From assembly GCA_016286165.1 (NCBI GenBank), contig JAEESE010000005.1:1-64000 (forward strand): DNA of 64,000 bases, in the 5' to 3' direction. The DNA is from Bacteroidaceae bacterium. Its GTDB lineage: Bacteria; Bacteroidota; Bacteroidia; Bacteroidales; Bacteroidaceae. The notes below the pieces were generated by a model, which saw only the letters and a program-made list of their open reading frames with translations, was not told the origin of the DNA and made no database searches. The position numbers and the translations under genes were made by a program. Below, piece after piece: positions 1 to 7,037 of this stretch. Every line of letters starts with the position of its first letter. The first letter of the stretch is position 1.

Positions 1-160
1 ATTAGAATAATGGCTTCTGCAAATATGAATTTTAATGTATTGGTCATAAACATATCTCTAATCAGTTTGTATGAGTCTGCCCTGCTCAAATCTATATCGT
101 CCTTCTGGCAGGTTCTACGCTGCATTGGATACTTTTATTGTGCTGTAGTTGTGGATAGTC

Positions 161-292
161 TTATTCCATGAGGCTGCGGTTTGAGAACTGTATGCGGACT
201 GGATGGCTGAGATAGTCGTACTTGATTATCGTAAGCCTTTTGTTTTCGTCTTGAGCCATGCCACTGACAGAAACAATACGCATAGATTTCAT
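161..292 (-). CDS. Small ORF, Rhs/YD-repeat-like fragment
   Basis: A 43-residue ORF whose ATG overlaps the TGA of the upstream ORF by 4 nt (ATGA), so it could be translationally coupled. The segment IIKYDYLSHPVRIQFSN reads like a YD-repeat of Bacteroidetes Rhs proteins, which have the pattern YDxLxxPxRIxFxxGS. The ORF then stops with no further repeats. Downstream sequence (positions 1–160) has no clear continuation in any frame. It may be the decayed end of an Rhs gene or a short stand-alone product. The Rhs resemblance is by eye only. Confidence 0.35.
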   Translation of the reverse strand: MKSMRIVSVSGMAQDENKRLTIIKYDYLSHPVRIQFSNRSLME

Positions 293-825
293 TTTACTGT
301 TTTGTAATAACGGCTAATTTGACTTTGGAGGTGATTCGATAGTGTATATTCCTTATGTTGTTTCTGTAATCGTGGGTAACCTCGAATTATTTCATCATTA
401 AAAACAACATAAATGTATATGGGTTGACCATACTTGGCTGTTTGGCGCAGTTCTATTTTTTTCCTTACTAAAGACCTTTTGTCATTCTGGATACATGCCT
501 CCTCTCCGACAAAAAAAGGAATACGTATTTCGTTTTGACTCATGTAAGCCTTCATTTTGTTCAATTGATTAGAGGAAAGGCCCAAAGAAGCTTTACGTTC
601 CTTAATAGAAAGGACCTTTCCCAACGTATCTACCTCACAAACAAAAAGAGTACCTTTTCCCATCTTCATCCATGAAATAACTTGTTTTTCTCCAACAGTA
701 TGAATAAGGACATCACAAATGAGTGCTTCTTTGAAAAAAGGTTGCTCGAATCTTACATCAATTGATTCTTGAGCCTTAACTAAAAAGCTAAAGAGCAGAA
801 AGAATATGACGAAATTATATCTCAT
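289..825 (-). CDS. Secreted protein of unknown function
   Basis: 178 residues starting with a hydrophobic signal peptide (about residues 1–19, ending VKAQ) typical of periplasmic or secreted Bacteroidetes proteins. I do not recognise the family. The remainder is soluble, mixed alpha/beta in character and basic at the C-terminus (SRYYKTVK). Both ends overlap neighbouring small ORFs by 4 nt (ATGA), so the three form one tightly coupled transcription unit behind the promoter at 1026–1033. The region is AT-rich compared with the rest of the window, which suggests accessory or acquired DNA. Confidence 0.7.
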   Translation of the reverse strand: MRYNFVIFFLLFSFLVKAQESIDVRFEQPFFKEALICDVLIHTVGEKQVISWMKMGKGTLFVCEVDTLGKVLSIKERKASLGLSSNQLNKMKAYMSQNEIRIPFFVGEEACIQNDKRSLVRKKIELRQTAKYGQPIYIYVVFNDEIIRGYPRLQKQHKEYTLSNHLQSQISRYYKTVK

Positions 826-980
826 GATACACAGTGTGAAAGGATTATTATTGCTGTCGGGGATGTCCGGACTGGCATCACTGCAAGATAGCCGTCGTCG
901 AAGTGATACCAGAAGTTGTAGACATCGCCTACATTATGCAAGTTTTGCCATCGGTAGCGTATGTTACCCGCATAGTCCAT
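822..980 (-). CDS. Small ORF upstream of secreted protein
   Basis: A 52-residue ORF (MDYAGNIRYRWQNLHNVGDV at the start, then an aromatic-rich stretch) without signal peptide or membrane segment. Its TGA overlaps the next ATG by 4 nt. It lies about 45 nt downstream of a good −7 element, so it is the first cistron of that transcript. The DYAGNIRY segment again recalls a YD-type repeat. An in-frame stop lies seven codons upstream, so this is not the end of a longer intact gene. Real expression is plausible; function unknown. Confidence 0.4.
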   Translation of the reverse strand: MDYAGNIRYRWQNLHNVGDVYNFWYHFDDGYLAVMPVRTSPTAIIILSHCVS

Positions 981-1320
981 GGAATAATGAATGAAACTTT
1001 AGGTGTATTTTGTTGATTCCTGCCGCAAAGATAAGTTGTTTTATCTTTTGAACAAATTAAATCGGGTTATTTAACCTTTTTTCTATTTAATCTTGAGGGG
1101 GAGAGAGAAGGGTAATTCGGGGATAAATTGGAGTGGAGGCAAAGTGGAGGCTACGGGACCAGCCTCCACTGGGTGTAATATGCAGTGACATAATCGATTA
1201 GCTGGCAAAAACAGGCAAAAAGTGGAAGCAAGGGTGATATTCATAAAATTTTTATGCAATTACACCCTTGATTGTGCCTTCAAAATAATGCCCCTATTGA
1301 CAATCAATCCATTATTATCA
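981..1320. other. 340-bp gap with one perfect hairpin
   Basis: No convincing gene. It contains the minus-strand promoter at 1026–1033 and a perfect 10-bp inverted repeat, AGTGGAGGCT at 1143–1152 and AGCCTCCACT at 1161–1170, around an 8-nt loop. The hairpin has no T-run on either side, so it is not a standard intrinsic terminator, although it lies between the end of the 1321 lipoprotein gene and the next transcription unit on the same strand. Confidence 0.6.
1026..1033 (-). promoter_or_regulatory. Bacteroidetes −7 element, TATCTTTG
   Basis: On the minus strand this reads TATCTTTG, matching the TAnnTTTG consensus of the Bacteroidetes primary sigma factor. It would start a transcript about 40 nt upstream of the 822–980 ORF. 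Confidence 0.6.
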
Positions 1321-2052
1321 TTATTTACAATGTCCCACCCTACAAATCTTTTTAAAGTATTGATAGTTCAGCAGGGGAGAACCCGATTCAAGAGGGCTGC
1401 AGTATCGGGCAGACAGTATGTGAATGTCAAAGATATCGCCTTGATGCAATGCAGTTCCTTGTAAATCTTTTGCGTCAAATTCTATGACTACAAGATTTTC
1501 TTCGATATCGTTGTCACTTATCCGTGCTTCTATCATTCCCTCTTCTCCGACATATGTGATGTTAATATTATATTTGGCACTTGGATCAACGTCATAGAGC
1601 ATGTAATGCAGGCCGTCAATTTCAACGGTCTTCATTGTCTCGTTATTGTATACAGAAGGAGCTTCAACAGGAATCACCTCACAATCGTAGTAATATATAA
1701 CAGGCATCATACTCAGCTGAGTCGGTGTTATGCGTTCATACTTCTGAATATTTACGAACACAATATCCCCTTTTGAAATGCTTCCCAAATGGTCTGTACT
1801 GAAATGGACAGGGGAACCAATCTTTAGCGGAGCATTTTTAGGCGTAGAATAGACCGTACCAGAGGCTTTACCATCAGCAACGGAAGAGACGAACAATTGG
1901 CAAATCAATTCTCCTTCGAAAGTTGAATCTGTGTCTACCACGCTGTTCTTCTTAATCTGTTGGGATAATCCGTCTTCGTCTGTGCATGAGAGGAAGAAAG
2001 TTGGTAGCAATAATAAAATTGCAGAAATGGTGATTACAAATAAACGTTTCAT
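1321..2052 (-). CDS. Lipoprotein of unknown function
   Basis: 243 residues with a lipoprotein signal: a basic start, a long leucine-rich core and a lipobox ending FFLSC, giving a lipid-modified Cys at about residue 23. The mature part is acidic, then beta-rich. Between about 90 and 105 is a segment resembling a small OB/beta-sandwich fold (GSPVHFSTDHLGSISKGDIV). I do not recognise the family; it has the feel of the small NigD-like or outer-membrane-associated lipoproteins of Bacteroidales. It has its own promoter (2089–2096) and lies next to a second small lipoprotein gene in the same direction. Confidence 0.75.
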   Translation of the reverse strand: MKRLFVITISAILLLLPTFFLSCTDEDGLSQQIKKNSVVDTDSTFEGELICQLFVSSVADGKASGTVYSTPKNAPLKIGSPVHFSTDHLGSISKGDIVFVNIQKYERITPTQLSMMPVIYYYDCEVIPVEAPSVYNNETMKTVEIDGLHYMLYDVDPSAKYNINITYVGEEGMIEARISDNDIEENLVVIEFDAKDLQGTALHQGDIFDIHILSARYCSPLESGSPLLNYQYFKKICRVGHCK

Positions 2053-2088
2053 AACTATATATATAGATTAAAAGTTATTTTTATTTTG

Positions 2089-2096
2089 CAAAGTTA
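2089..2096 (-). promoter_or_regulatory. Bacteroidetes −7 element, TAACTTTG
   Basis: TAACTTTG on the minus strand, 37 bp upstream of the 2052 start codon, in AT-rich DNA. Confidence 0.65.
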
Positions 2097-2166
2097 AATA
2101 CTTTTTTTTTGATATTGGTGTAATTATTATCATTTATTTGTGACTTTAGGTAAATTCACTTCGACA

Positions 2167-2577
2167 TCATTTATCTATTTCAATAGATGATAGTGTTAGA
2201 ACGTAATATTCTGCACTAACCACTTGTGATATATTCGCCATAAGGGCTTCATCCACTTCATAGACGGTGCCCGAGAATATAACTCTCAGCCCGTCGATCT
2301 TGAAATCGTCGGATATATTCGTCGGGAAATAAGACTCTGTGCAGTCAATAGTGCCCTTTTCTGTGACATAGATGAACCACAGACGGAGGCTTTCATTATA
2401 GTATACTGTTCCCTGGACAGCGTTGACCTCGCCAATTTTATCCCCAGGCTTCACTGCCGGCGTATCTTCACTGGGCTTTTCCGTCTCAGGCACTACAGAA
2501 TCCTTTTCTTCATCTTTACACGAAATGGTGAATAAGCAACACGCTAGAAGTGTAATAATTAAGTGTTTCGTTTTCAT
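2167..2577 (-). CDS. Small lipoprotein of unknown function
   Basis: 136 residues with a lipoprotein signal (lipobox FTISC, Cys at residue 20), then a charged, proline-rich spacer (residues ~22–46) and a compact beta-rich domain from about 50 to 136 (KIGEVNAVQGTVYYNESLRL and following). The domain looks like a small single-domain fold found in many Bacteroidales lipoproteins, with VRVIFSGTVYEV-like strands near the end. Function unknown. It reads in the same direction as the 1321–2052 lipoprotein, with about 115 bp and a promoter between them. Confidence 0.75.
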   Translation of the reverse strand: MKTKHLIITLLACCLFTISCKDEEKDSVVPETEKPSEDTPAVKPGDKIGEVNAVQGTVYYNESLRLWFIYVTEKGTIDCTESYFPTNISDDFKIDGLRVIFSGTVYEVDEALMANISQVVSAEYYVLTLSSIEIDK

Positions 2578-2748
2578 TTTCTTTAATTGTTAGATATGTA
2601 TAACAACAGCGGTTCTGTTTTTAAAAGAGCTATTGAGAATCTGCAATGAAAGTAAGATCTTTATCAGATGCCGTCATTGATTATCAAGCGGTTACAGTGT
2701 AGTGTGAAGTCAATTTTGAAAAACATTTTTATTTTTCGGATTATCAAC

Positions 2749-2761
2749 GCCGCAAAGCGGC
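2749..2761 (-). repeat. Mini-hairpin GCCGC–AAA–GCGGC
   Basis: A 5-bp GC stem with a 3-nt loop directly downstream of the KVVVR tail of the remnant. It is similar to the mini-hairpin units at 37551–37635 and 43487–43505, so it belongs to a dispersed family or served as a weak terminator. Confidence 0.5.
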
Positions 2762-2763
2762 CC

Positions 2764-2819
2764 TCATCTCACCACCACCTTGCTAAAGCTACAAGCAGAA
2801 TTGTTAGTTTCCTTTTCAT
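2764..2819 (-). pseudogene. Remnant of a secreted-protein gene
   Basis: An ATG at 2819 starts a signal-peptide-like peptide (MKRKLTILLVALA, then stop at 2769), 34 bp below a −7 element. In another frame the same bases end in FSKVVVR followed by TGA at 2764–2766, a typical C-terminal tail of secreted Bacteroidetes proteins, and a GC mini-hairpin follows. The pieces promoter, secretion start, tail and hairpin are in the right order but almost nothing is left between them. This suggests a large internal deletion with a frameshift. The short lengths make chance resemblance possible. Confidence 0.35.
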
Positions 2820-2852
2820 AATGATAATAATGTTTAGATGTTAAAACGGTGG

Positions 2853-2860
2853 CAAAGTTA
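2853..2860 (-). promoter_or_regulatory. Bacteroidetes −7 element, TAACTTTG
   Basis: TAACTTTG on the minus strand. It would drive the remnant at 2764–2819 and could also supply a ~270-nt leader for the lipoprotein gene starting at 2577. Confidence 0.5.
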
Positions 2861-3034
2861 TTGATTTTACCTAACAACATCCAAACAAATATCTTGAAAA
2901 AGATACATCATAGTTACATCAAAGCAATTGAAATAGGTGGGGGTAACACCTCGATAATAAGTTAGTTACACAAGGTGTACAGGAGTCTATTATCCTATAT
3001 ACACCAAATGTGTTTATCATCCACATTTAATTGG

Positions 3035-4828
3035 TTATAATTCTTTTAGCTTCTTATTGATTTTCAGAGTATCATCCGACTTGAACAACTTATGCGAGAT
3101 GCCCGATCTTGAATTAGATATACTTTGAGGTAAACAACCAATGATGGTGGCCATTTCTTGCGTTTGTAGATTAATTCTGGAAAGATATGCTACTTGTCTT
3201 TCTTGTGGTGACAAGGATTCACAGCCCTCTATGGCTATATAGCAGCTTAGATGTTCCTTTTTTATTGTTTTAAATAATTCAATCCATTCCTTTTTATATG
3301 CCTTACGGGAAGATTTCTTAACGGCTTTTCCATTACGGGTTTCTTTGTGTGGATGACATATGCGTTGGAATAGCAACACTGTTTCGTCGCTCATCAGCCT
3401 TTGATCACGTTCAATGACATCTAATTTGCCAAGTATTTGAGCATCATGTTTCAACTGGCTTTCTTGCCTACGGATCCTCTCTTCCAGTTTTTGTATTATT
3501 AGGTTCTGGTCTTCTACATCTTGAACACAGCTTCTCAGGAGTCTCAGTTCTGCCTTGGTGCTTTCCAGGTCTTCCTCTGTTTGTGCAAAAGCCAATTCTA
3601 GTTTTCGCATTGCCTCAACCTTCGCTTTCCTTTTTCGTCGTGAATATAGGAAAGACAAGATTGCAGCAAGGCAGAGCAGCACTGTTATGGAAGTGAGGAA
3701 CTGGCTTTTCTTGCGCTCTTTAGCAGCAATCTTTTCCTGACGTTGATAATCGTACATGGCTTGTGCTTGAATGATGGCTTCGCCATTCTGATTATCGAGG
3801 AATCTGCTCATTGCCTCTTCATAAAAACAACCATACTTGAAGGCTGAATCAGTATCATGTATATTTTGATAGAGAGTGAACAGACCACGACAGGCATCTA
3901 CAAGATGGAGGCTGTCTGATAGAAGCTTTCGAAATTGAAATTCGGCTGAGTCTATAGCGTTGACGCCTAAATAATAAAGACCTTTTATATAATGATATCT
4001 AATGCGAGAGTTAACAATATTCCCTTTTTCGTCAAATAAGCCAGAGTGAAGTTCATATTCATCCATCATATGTCGTGCTTCTGCATAATGTCCGCTTTCA
4101 ACCGCAATATCAATAGCAGAAGGAAACACCCTGACCGATTCTTGGAATATTCCAAGATTCAGATACTGCCGACGGACATTCTCAATATTGGACATAATTG
4201 CAGTTGTATCACCAAGGGCAAAATAGGCTGAGTTGCTGTGTAGTTTTCCACGTAATGACGCAAGTGTGTCTCTGGCTGCAAGGGCATATTTACAAAATAA
4301 CCTTTCACAATCCAATTGCTTTTCTGGTAATCGTTGCCACATATACATCTCAGCCATCTGTCCATATACTCGGAAAAGGGTGGCATAGTCGCAATCTGCC
4401 GCGGTAGTGTCGGCTGCTGCGATGGCATCTTCCCATGTGAGAAGAGCTATGGGTGCTTCATGGAGGTCACGATAGGCGCAGCCGAGAAGGTAGCGGGCCT
4501 TGAGCTGCTGGTTGTGGGAGCCGTGGCGGTCATAATAGCTGACGACGCGGCGCAGCACGGAGTCGGTGGTGAAGGGGATGTAGAGTTTGTTTTGCGCTTC
4601 GGCACGAAGGAGCTCGTAGCGCATGCGGACGGCCTTGCGTTGTTTTTGTATGTCGGCAGAATCAATAGAGGTGATGATGGCGTAAGCCGAATCGGGATGC
4701 ACAGTCATCAGGGAGTCAGCACGATTGAGCATGGTGCGGTACTGATGCCCACCCGAGCAGGCTGCCAGGAGGAGGAATGATGAGAGGATAATGGAGTATA
4801 AAAATAGGTGATGGAATAGATTCTTCAT
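3035..4828 (-). CDS. Membrane-anchored TPR regulator with HTH
   Basis: 597 residues. A lipoprotein-like or signal-anchor start (lipobox LLAAC at about residue 24) is followed by an alpha-helical region with TPR-like repeats (about 30–350), a transmembrane segment (about 377–396, followed by RRKRK), a long coiled coil (about 400–480) and a C-terminal LuxR-like helix-turn-helix (about 540–590, with SPQERQVAYLSRINLQTQEM and IIGCLPQSIS). This architecture is a known Bacteroidetes type: periplasmic TPR sensor, single membrane span, cytoplasmic DNA-binding tail, no kinase domain. It is a single-gene unit with its own promoter (4852–4859). What it senses and controls is unknown. Confidence 0.8.
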   Translation of the reverse strand: MKNLFHHLFLYSIILSSFLLLAACSGGHQYRTMLNRADSLMTVHPDSAYAIITSIDSADIQKQRKAVRMRYELLRAEAQNKLYIPFTTDSVLRRVVSYYDRHGSHNQQLKARYLLGCAYRDLHEAPIALLTWEDAIAAADTTAADCDYATLFRVYGQMAEMYMWQRLPEKQLDCERLFCKYALAARDTLASLRGKLHSNSAYFALGDTTAIMSNIENVRRQYLNLGIFQESVRVFPSAIDIAVESGHYAEARHMMDEYELHSGLFDEKGNIVNSRIRYHYIKGLYYLGVNAIDSAEFQFRKLLSDSLHLVDACRGLFTLYQNIHDTDSAFKYGCFYEEAMSRFLDNQNGEAIIQAQAMYDYQRQEKIAAKERKKSQFLTSITVLLCLAAILSFLYSRRKRKAKVEAMRKLELAFAQTEEDLESTKAELRLLRSCVQDVEDQNLIIQKLEERIRRQESQLKHDAQILGKLDVIERDQRLMSDETVLLFQRICHPHKETRNGKAVKKSSRKAYKKEWIELFKTIKKEHLSCYIAIEGCESLSPQERQVAYLSRINLQTQEMATIIGCLPQSISNSRSGISHKLFKSDDTLKINKKLKEL

Positions 4829-4851
4829 TCTTTTTCTTGCTTTTCACGCTG

Positions 4852-4859
4852 CAAAGATA
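4852..4859 (-). promoter_or_regulatory. Bacteroidetes −7 element, TATCTTTG
   Basis: TATCTTTG on the minus strand, 24 bp upstream of the TPR regulator start codon. Confidence 0.65.
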
Positions 4860-5113
4860 GGACAATAAACGAACAGAGAAAAAGAAAAGTGAAAAAAAGA
4901 GAAGAATTTTTATTGAGAAAAGTTTATAGCGGGAAACGTGTTTACTTCGTAGATTACAAGATGCTTTCGTTCCCAGTGTGCGGGGACATCATACGTAGTA
5001 CTCAGAACGGATACAACTTCAACAAAGAACGAAATGAAAGAAAGAAGCAAAGAAAGTAAAGAAAGAAAGGCTGTTGTTGTTGTTGAAGAGAAAAAAGAAA
5101 AAGAGACAACAAC

Positions 5114-5156
5114 AACCTCACGCGCTGGTGTGCCCCCGCGCGCGACGCGTGAGGTT
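5114..5156. repeat. 11-bp inverted repeat with 21-nt GC-rich loop
   Basis: AACCTCACGCG (5114–5124) and CGCGTGAGGTT (5146–5156) are perfect inverted copies around a loop rich in CG steps. No T-run follows. It could be a protein-binding palindrome or a transcript hairpin. Confidence 0.6.
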
Positions 5157-5162
5157 AAACAC

Positions 5163-5195
5163 ATCGAATCACATGGAAAACTATCGAATCACATG
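5163..5195 (+). promoter_or_regulatory. Direct repeats ATCGAATCACATG, 20 bp apart
   Basis: Two identical 13-bp copies start at 5163 and 5183, two helical turns apart on the same DNA face. They lie 41–73 bp upstream of the −7 element at 5236. Spacing and place fit a tandem activator-binding site; the factor is unknown. Confidence 0.45.
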
Positions 5196-5235
5196 CGTGC
5201 CCATCGTTTCCCATAATTAAAGGGCGGGAATATAG

Positions 5236-5243
5236 TACTTTTG
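5236..5243 (+). promoter_or_regulatory. Orphan plus-strand −7 element, TACTTTTG
   Basis: TACTTTTG matches TAnnTTTG. No long plus-strand gene follows until 7136, so it must serve a short transcript. Confidence 0.5.
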
Positions 5244-5290
5244 CACTCGCAAACAAAGAGGTTTGTGACGTGTTATTTAAGACATTCACC

Positions 5291-5368
5291 ATGAAGCAGT
5301 ACACACTCTGGAAGCAACGACCGCCGCCGTCCTACCACACCCTTAAGGGTTCAGGCCGACAGCCTTAA
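5291..5368 (+). CDS. Possible 25-residue leader peptide
   Basis: ATG at 5291, 48 bp after the −7 element, encodes MKQYTLWKQRPPPSYHTLKG and five more residues before TAA. Its end runs into the 22-nt repeat units. It could be a leader peptide or chance; nothing downstream on this strand is available to be regulated. Confidence 0.2.
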   Translation: MKQYTLWKQRPPPSYHTLKGSGRQP

Positions 5369-5432
5369 GGGTTTTCGCCCACACCCTTAACACAATTTGC
5401 CGACACCTTTAAGGGTTGATAACACTCCGCAT
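5345..5432 (+). repeat. 22-nt degenerate tandem repeat array A
   Basis: Four 22-nt units start at 5345, 5367, 5389 and 5411. Most begin AAGGGTT, have GCCGACA or GCCCACA in the middle and end in CCTT or CTTT, so each junction forms the palindrome ACCCTTAAGGGT or a variant. The same 22-nt period recurs at 34654–34785, 43881–43968 and 57642–57707. Confidence 0.6.
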
Positions 5433-5478
5433 CATTAACACCCACGCAGCCCGTTATGACAGCGGGCTGCGGAGTGTT
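5421..5478 (+). terminator. Nested hairpins ending the short transcript
   Basis: Outer arms AACACTCCGC (5421–5430) and GCGGAGTGTT (5469–5478); inner arms GCAGCCCG (5446–5453) and CGGGCTGC (5463–5470), which share two bases with the outer arm. GGAGTGTT is repeated just after, then an A-run and a T-run at 5494–5507. It may end the plus transcript, or the minus-strand gene whose stop is at 5506. Confidence 0.5.
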
Positions 5479-5505
5479 CGGAGTGTTTGAGTGAAAAAAA
5501 ATTTT

Positions 5506-6105
5506 TTACTTACCGTTGAAAAGGGATTTCAGTTTTTGGAAGAAACTGCTTTTCTTGACCTCATTGGCCACTTTCTCTACCACCTCGTTGGCATCTTCAG
5601 AGAGTTCCTGAGCTTTCTTACCAACCACATCGGCAACCTCATCGAGTTTCTCGCGGGCCTCCTTCACGGTCTCGTTCTCTTGGAACTGCTTGGCCAGTTC
5701 TTCAGCCTTGTCCTTCATTGCGTCGACAGCCTCGGCGACTTTCTCCTTGGCGCTGTCAACAGCCTCGGTGATGTCGTCCTTGAAGTCTTTCACTTTCTCG
5801 TCGACAGTTTCCTGAGCCTCATCAACCTCCTCGGCAACGGCTTCCTTAGCTTCTTCAACCTTCTCAGTAACGTCTTCCTTAACCTCTTCGAATTTCTCGG
5901 AGACGGTGTCGGTGACCTCGTCAACTTTTTCTGCGACTGTTTCCTTAGCTTCCTCGACAGCAGCTTCGGCATCGGCCTTCACTTCAGCTATTTCTTCTTT
6001 TGCTGATGCTACAACTTCGGCAGCTTTGGATTCTACGTTAGCAGCGGCTTCTGCAGCGCCCTGCTGAAGCGCATCGACAACTTTGTTTTCTTCGTTTGGA
6101 TTCAT
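5506..6105 (-). CDS. Charged amphipathic-helix (LEA/apolipoprotein-like) protein
   Basis: 199 residues made almost entirely of Ala, Glu, Lys, Val and Asp in heptad/undecad patterns (EEAKEAVAEEVDEAQETV), predicted to be one long amphipathic helix. There are no cysteines and no signal peptide. The C-terminus is different (SSFFQKLKSLFNGK), a short hydrophobic-basic tail that might touch membranes. It resembles LEA-like or apolipoprotein-like stress proteins, but low-complexity composition makes homology unreliable. It lies 86 bp downstream of rsmA on the same strand with no −7 element between, so it may be read from the rsmA transcript. Confidence 0.75.
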   Translation of the reverse strand: MNPNEENKVVDALQQGAAEAAANVESKAAEVVASAKEEIAEVKADAEAAVEEAKETVAEKVDEVTDTVSEKFEEVKEDVTEKVEEAKEAVAEEVDEAQETVDEKVKDFKDDITEAVDSAKEKVAEAVDAMKDKAEELAKQFQENETVKEAREKLDEVADVVGKKAQELSEDANEVVEKVANEVKKSSFFQKLKSLFNGK

Positions 6106-6191
6106 AGTTGGAAATCAGTTTTAAATGTGTCTGTGCCTACTTCCTTTCAAGCGGTTCGGCTGTTTCTTTTTCTATGTGAACAGTATATCAA

Positions 6192-7007
6192 TTAACGGTG
6201 AGGGATGAGGGATGCGATGCTGTTTGTGAGTTCGATGAATTGAGCGAGGGAGAGCTGTTCGGGGCGGAGTGTGAGATCTATGGCTTGGCTTAGGGCCTCT
6301 GGGATGTGGCCGTCGTCAAGCAGTCCCAGTTCAGCAAATAGTGGCCGTAGGTTCACGCGCAGCATCTTACGTCGCTGGTTGAAGGTGGTCTTTACGACAC
6401 GGCGGAAGAGGTCCTCGTCGCAGGCAAGCGTCTGCGTATCGTTGCGACGCAGGCAAATGACAGCCGAGCGCACCTTGGGCGGCGGGTTGAACACGTTGGG
6501 CTCGACGGTGAAGAGGTATTCAGGAGTGTACCAGGCCTGGATAAGAACGGAGAGGATACCGTAGGCCTTGGAACCGGGTACGGCACAGATACGATCGGCA
6601 ACTTCTTTCTGAATCATTCCAGTGCAACAAGGAATGATGTCGCGGTTGTCGAGCATCTTAAAAAAGATTTGTGAAGAGATGTTATAGGGGTAGTTGCCTG
6701 TCAGCACGAAGGGTTGGCCGTTGAAGGTGCGGTGAAGATGCATCTTCAGGAAGTCGTCCTCGATGATGTCGTCCTCCATCTGGGGCCATGTGCGCCGCAG
6801 GTACTCAACGCTCTCGTAATCAAGCTCTACGACCTTGAGCGGTCGCTGCTTTTGCATAAGGAACTGCGTCATGACACCCATTCCCGGTCCTACCTCAAGG
6901 ATAGGTAGGTCGGCACAGGCGTCGACAGTGTCGGCTATGCGTCTTGCGACGTCTAAATCCGTTAAGAAGTGTTGTCCGAGGAATTTTTTTGGCTTAACAG
7001 TGTGCAT
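6192..7007 (-). CDS. rsmA: 16S rRNA adenine dimethyltransferase RsmA (KsgA)
   Basis: Dimethylates two adjacent adenines in the 3' terminal hairpin of 16S rRNA during small-subunit maturation. With the start at 7007 the protein is 271 residues and begins MHTVKPKKFLGQHFL, the family's N-terminal signature. The SAM loop reads LEVGPGMGVMT and the catalytic motif is NYPYNI. An upstream in-frame ATG at 7040 is rejected because it lies at the promoter's −7 element (7038–7045), so it would not be transcribed. Divergent from the 7136 gene. Confidence 0.95.
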   Translation of the reverse strand: MHTVKPKKFLGQHFLTDLDVARRIADTVDACADLPILEVGPGMGVMTQFLMQKQRPLKVVELDYESVEYLRRTWPQMEDDIIEDDFLKMHLHRTFNGQPFVLTGNYPYNISSQIFFKMLDNRDIIPCCTGMIQKEVADRICAVPGSKAYGILSVLIQAWYTPEYLFTVEPNVFNPPPKVRSAVICLRRNDTQTLACDEDLFRRVVKTTFNQRRKMLRVNLRPLFAELGLLDDGHIPEALSQAIDLTLRPEQLSLAQFIELTNSIASLIPHR

Positions 7008-7024
7008 GGGCGGGAATAATTGTA

Positions 7025-7032
7025 TATCTTTG
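7025..7032 (+). promoter_or_regulatory. −7 element TATCTTTG for the 7136 gene
   Basis: Plus-strand TAnnTTTG match. A second match (TATCTTTG, 7113–7120) lies closer to the gene and would leave a leader of under 10 nt. Confidence 0.55.
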
Positions 7033-7037
7033 CGGTG

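Larger units (their letters stand above)
2578..3034. other. 457-bp gap holding a probable gene remnant
   Basis: Apart from the remnant at 2749–2860 (listed separately) I see no gene. The section 2880–3034 is AT-rich, with no open frame of note and no T-run terminator beyond the end of the TPR regulator gene. Confidence 0.6.
4860..5505. other. ~650-bp gap with an orphan promoter and repeats
   Basis: No convincing long gene. Read along plus: a purine-rich (GAAA)-like tract (5030–5100) containing TGTTG and CAACA repeats that could pair; an 11-bp perfect inverted repeat (5114–5124 with 5146–5156); two 13-bp direct repeats (5163, 5183); a plus-strand −7 element (5236–5243); a 25-codon ORF; 22-nt repeat units (5345–5432); and nested hairpins (5421–5478) followed by A- and T-runs. 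The order promoter, short ORF, structured end suggests a short independent transcript of about 250 nt. Confidence 0.55.

Noticed and set aside
1..160. Continuation of the Rhs-like fragment
   Set aside because: All frames on the minus strand have stops within short distance and no YD repeats could be lined up.
1143..1170. Intrinsic terminator
   Set aside because: Perfect stem but no T-run on either side; recorded only as a hairpin.
4910..5216. Two short low-complexity frames on opposite strands
   Set aside because: Both read the (GAAA)n and (GTT)n tracts; no other coding signal.
5491..6006. 171-codon plus-strand Leu/Phe-rich frame
   Set aside because: It is the mirror of the Glu/Lys/Ala repeats of the minus-strand gene (GAG/AAG codons read as CTC/CTT).
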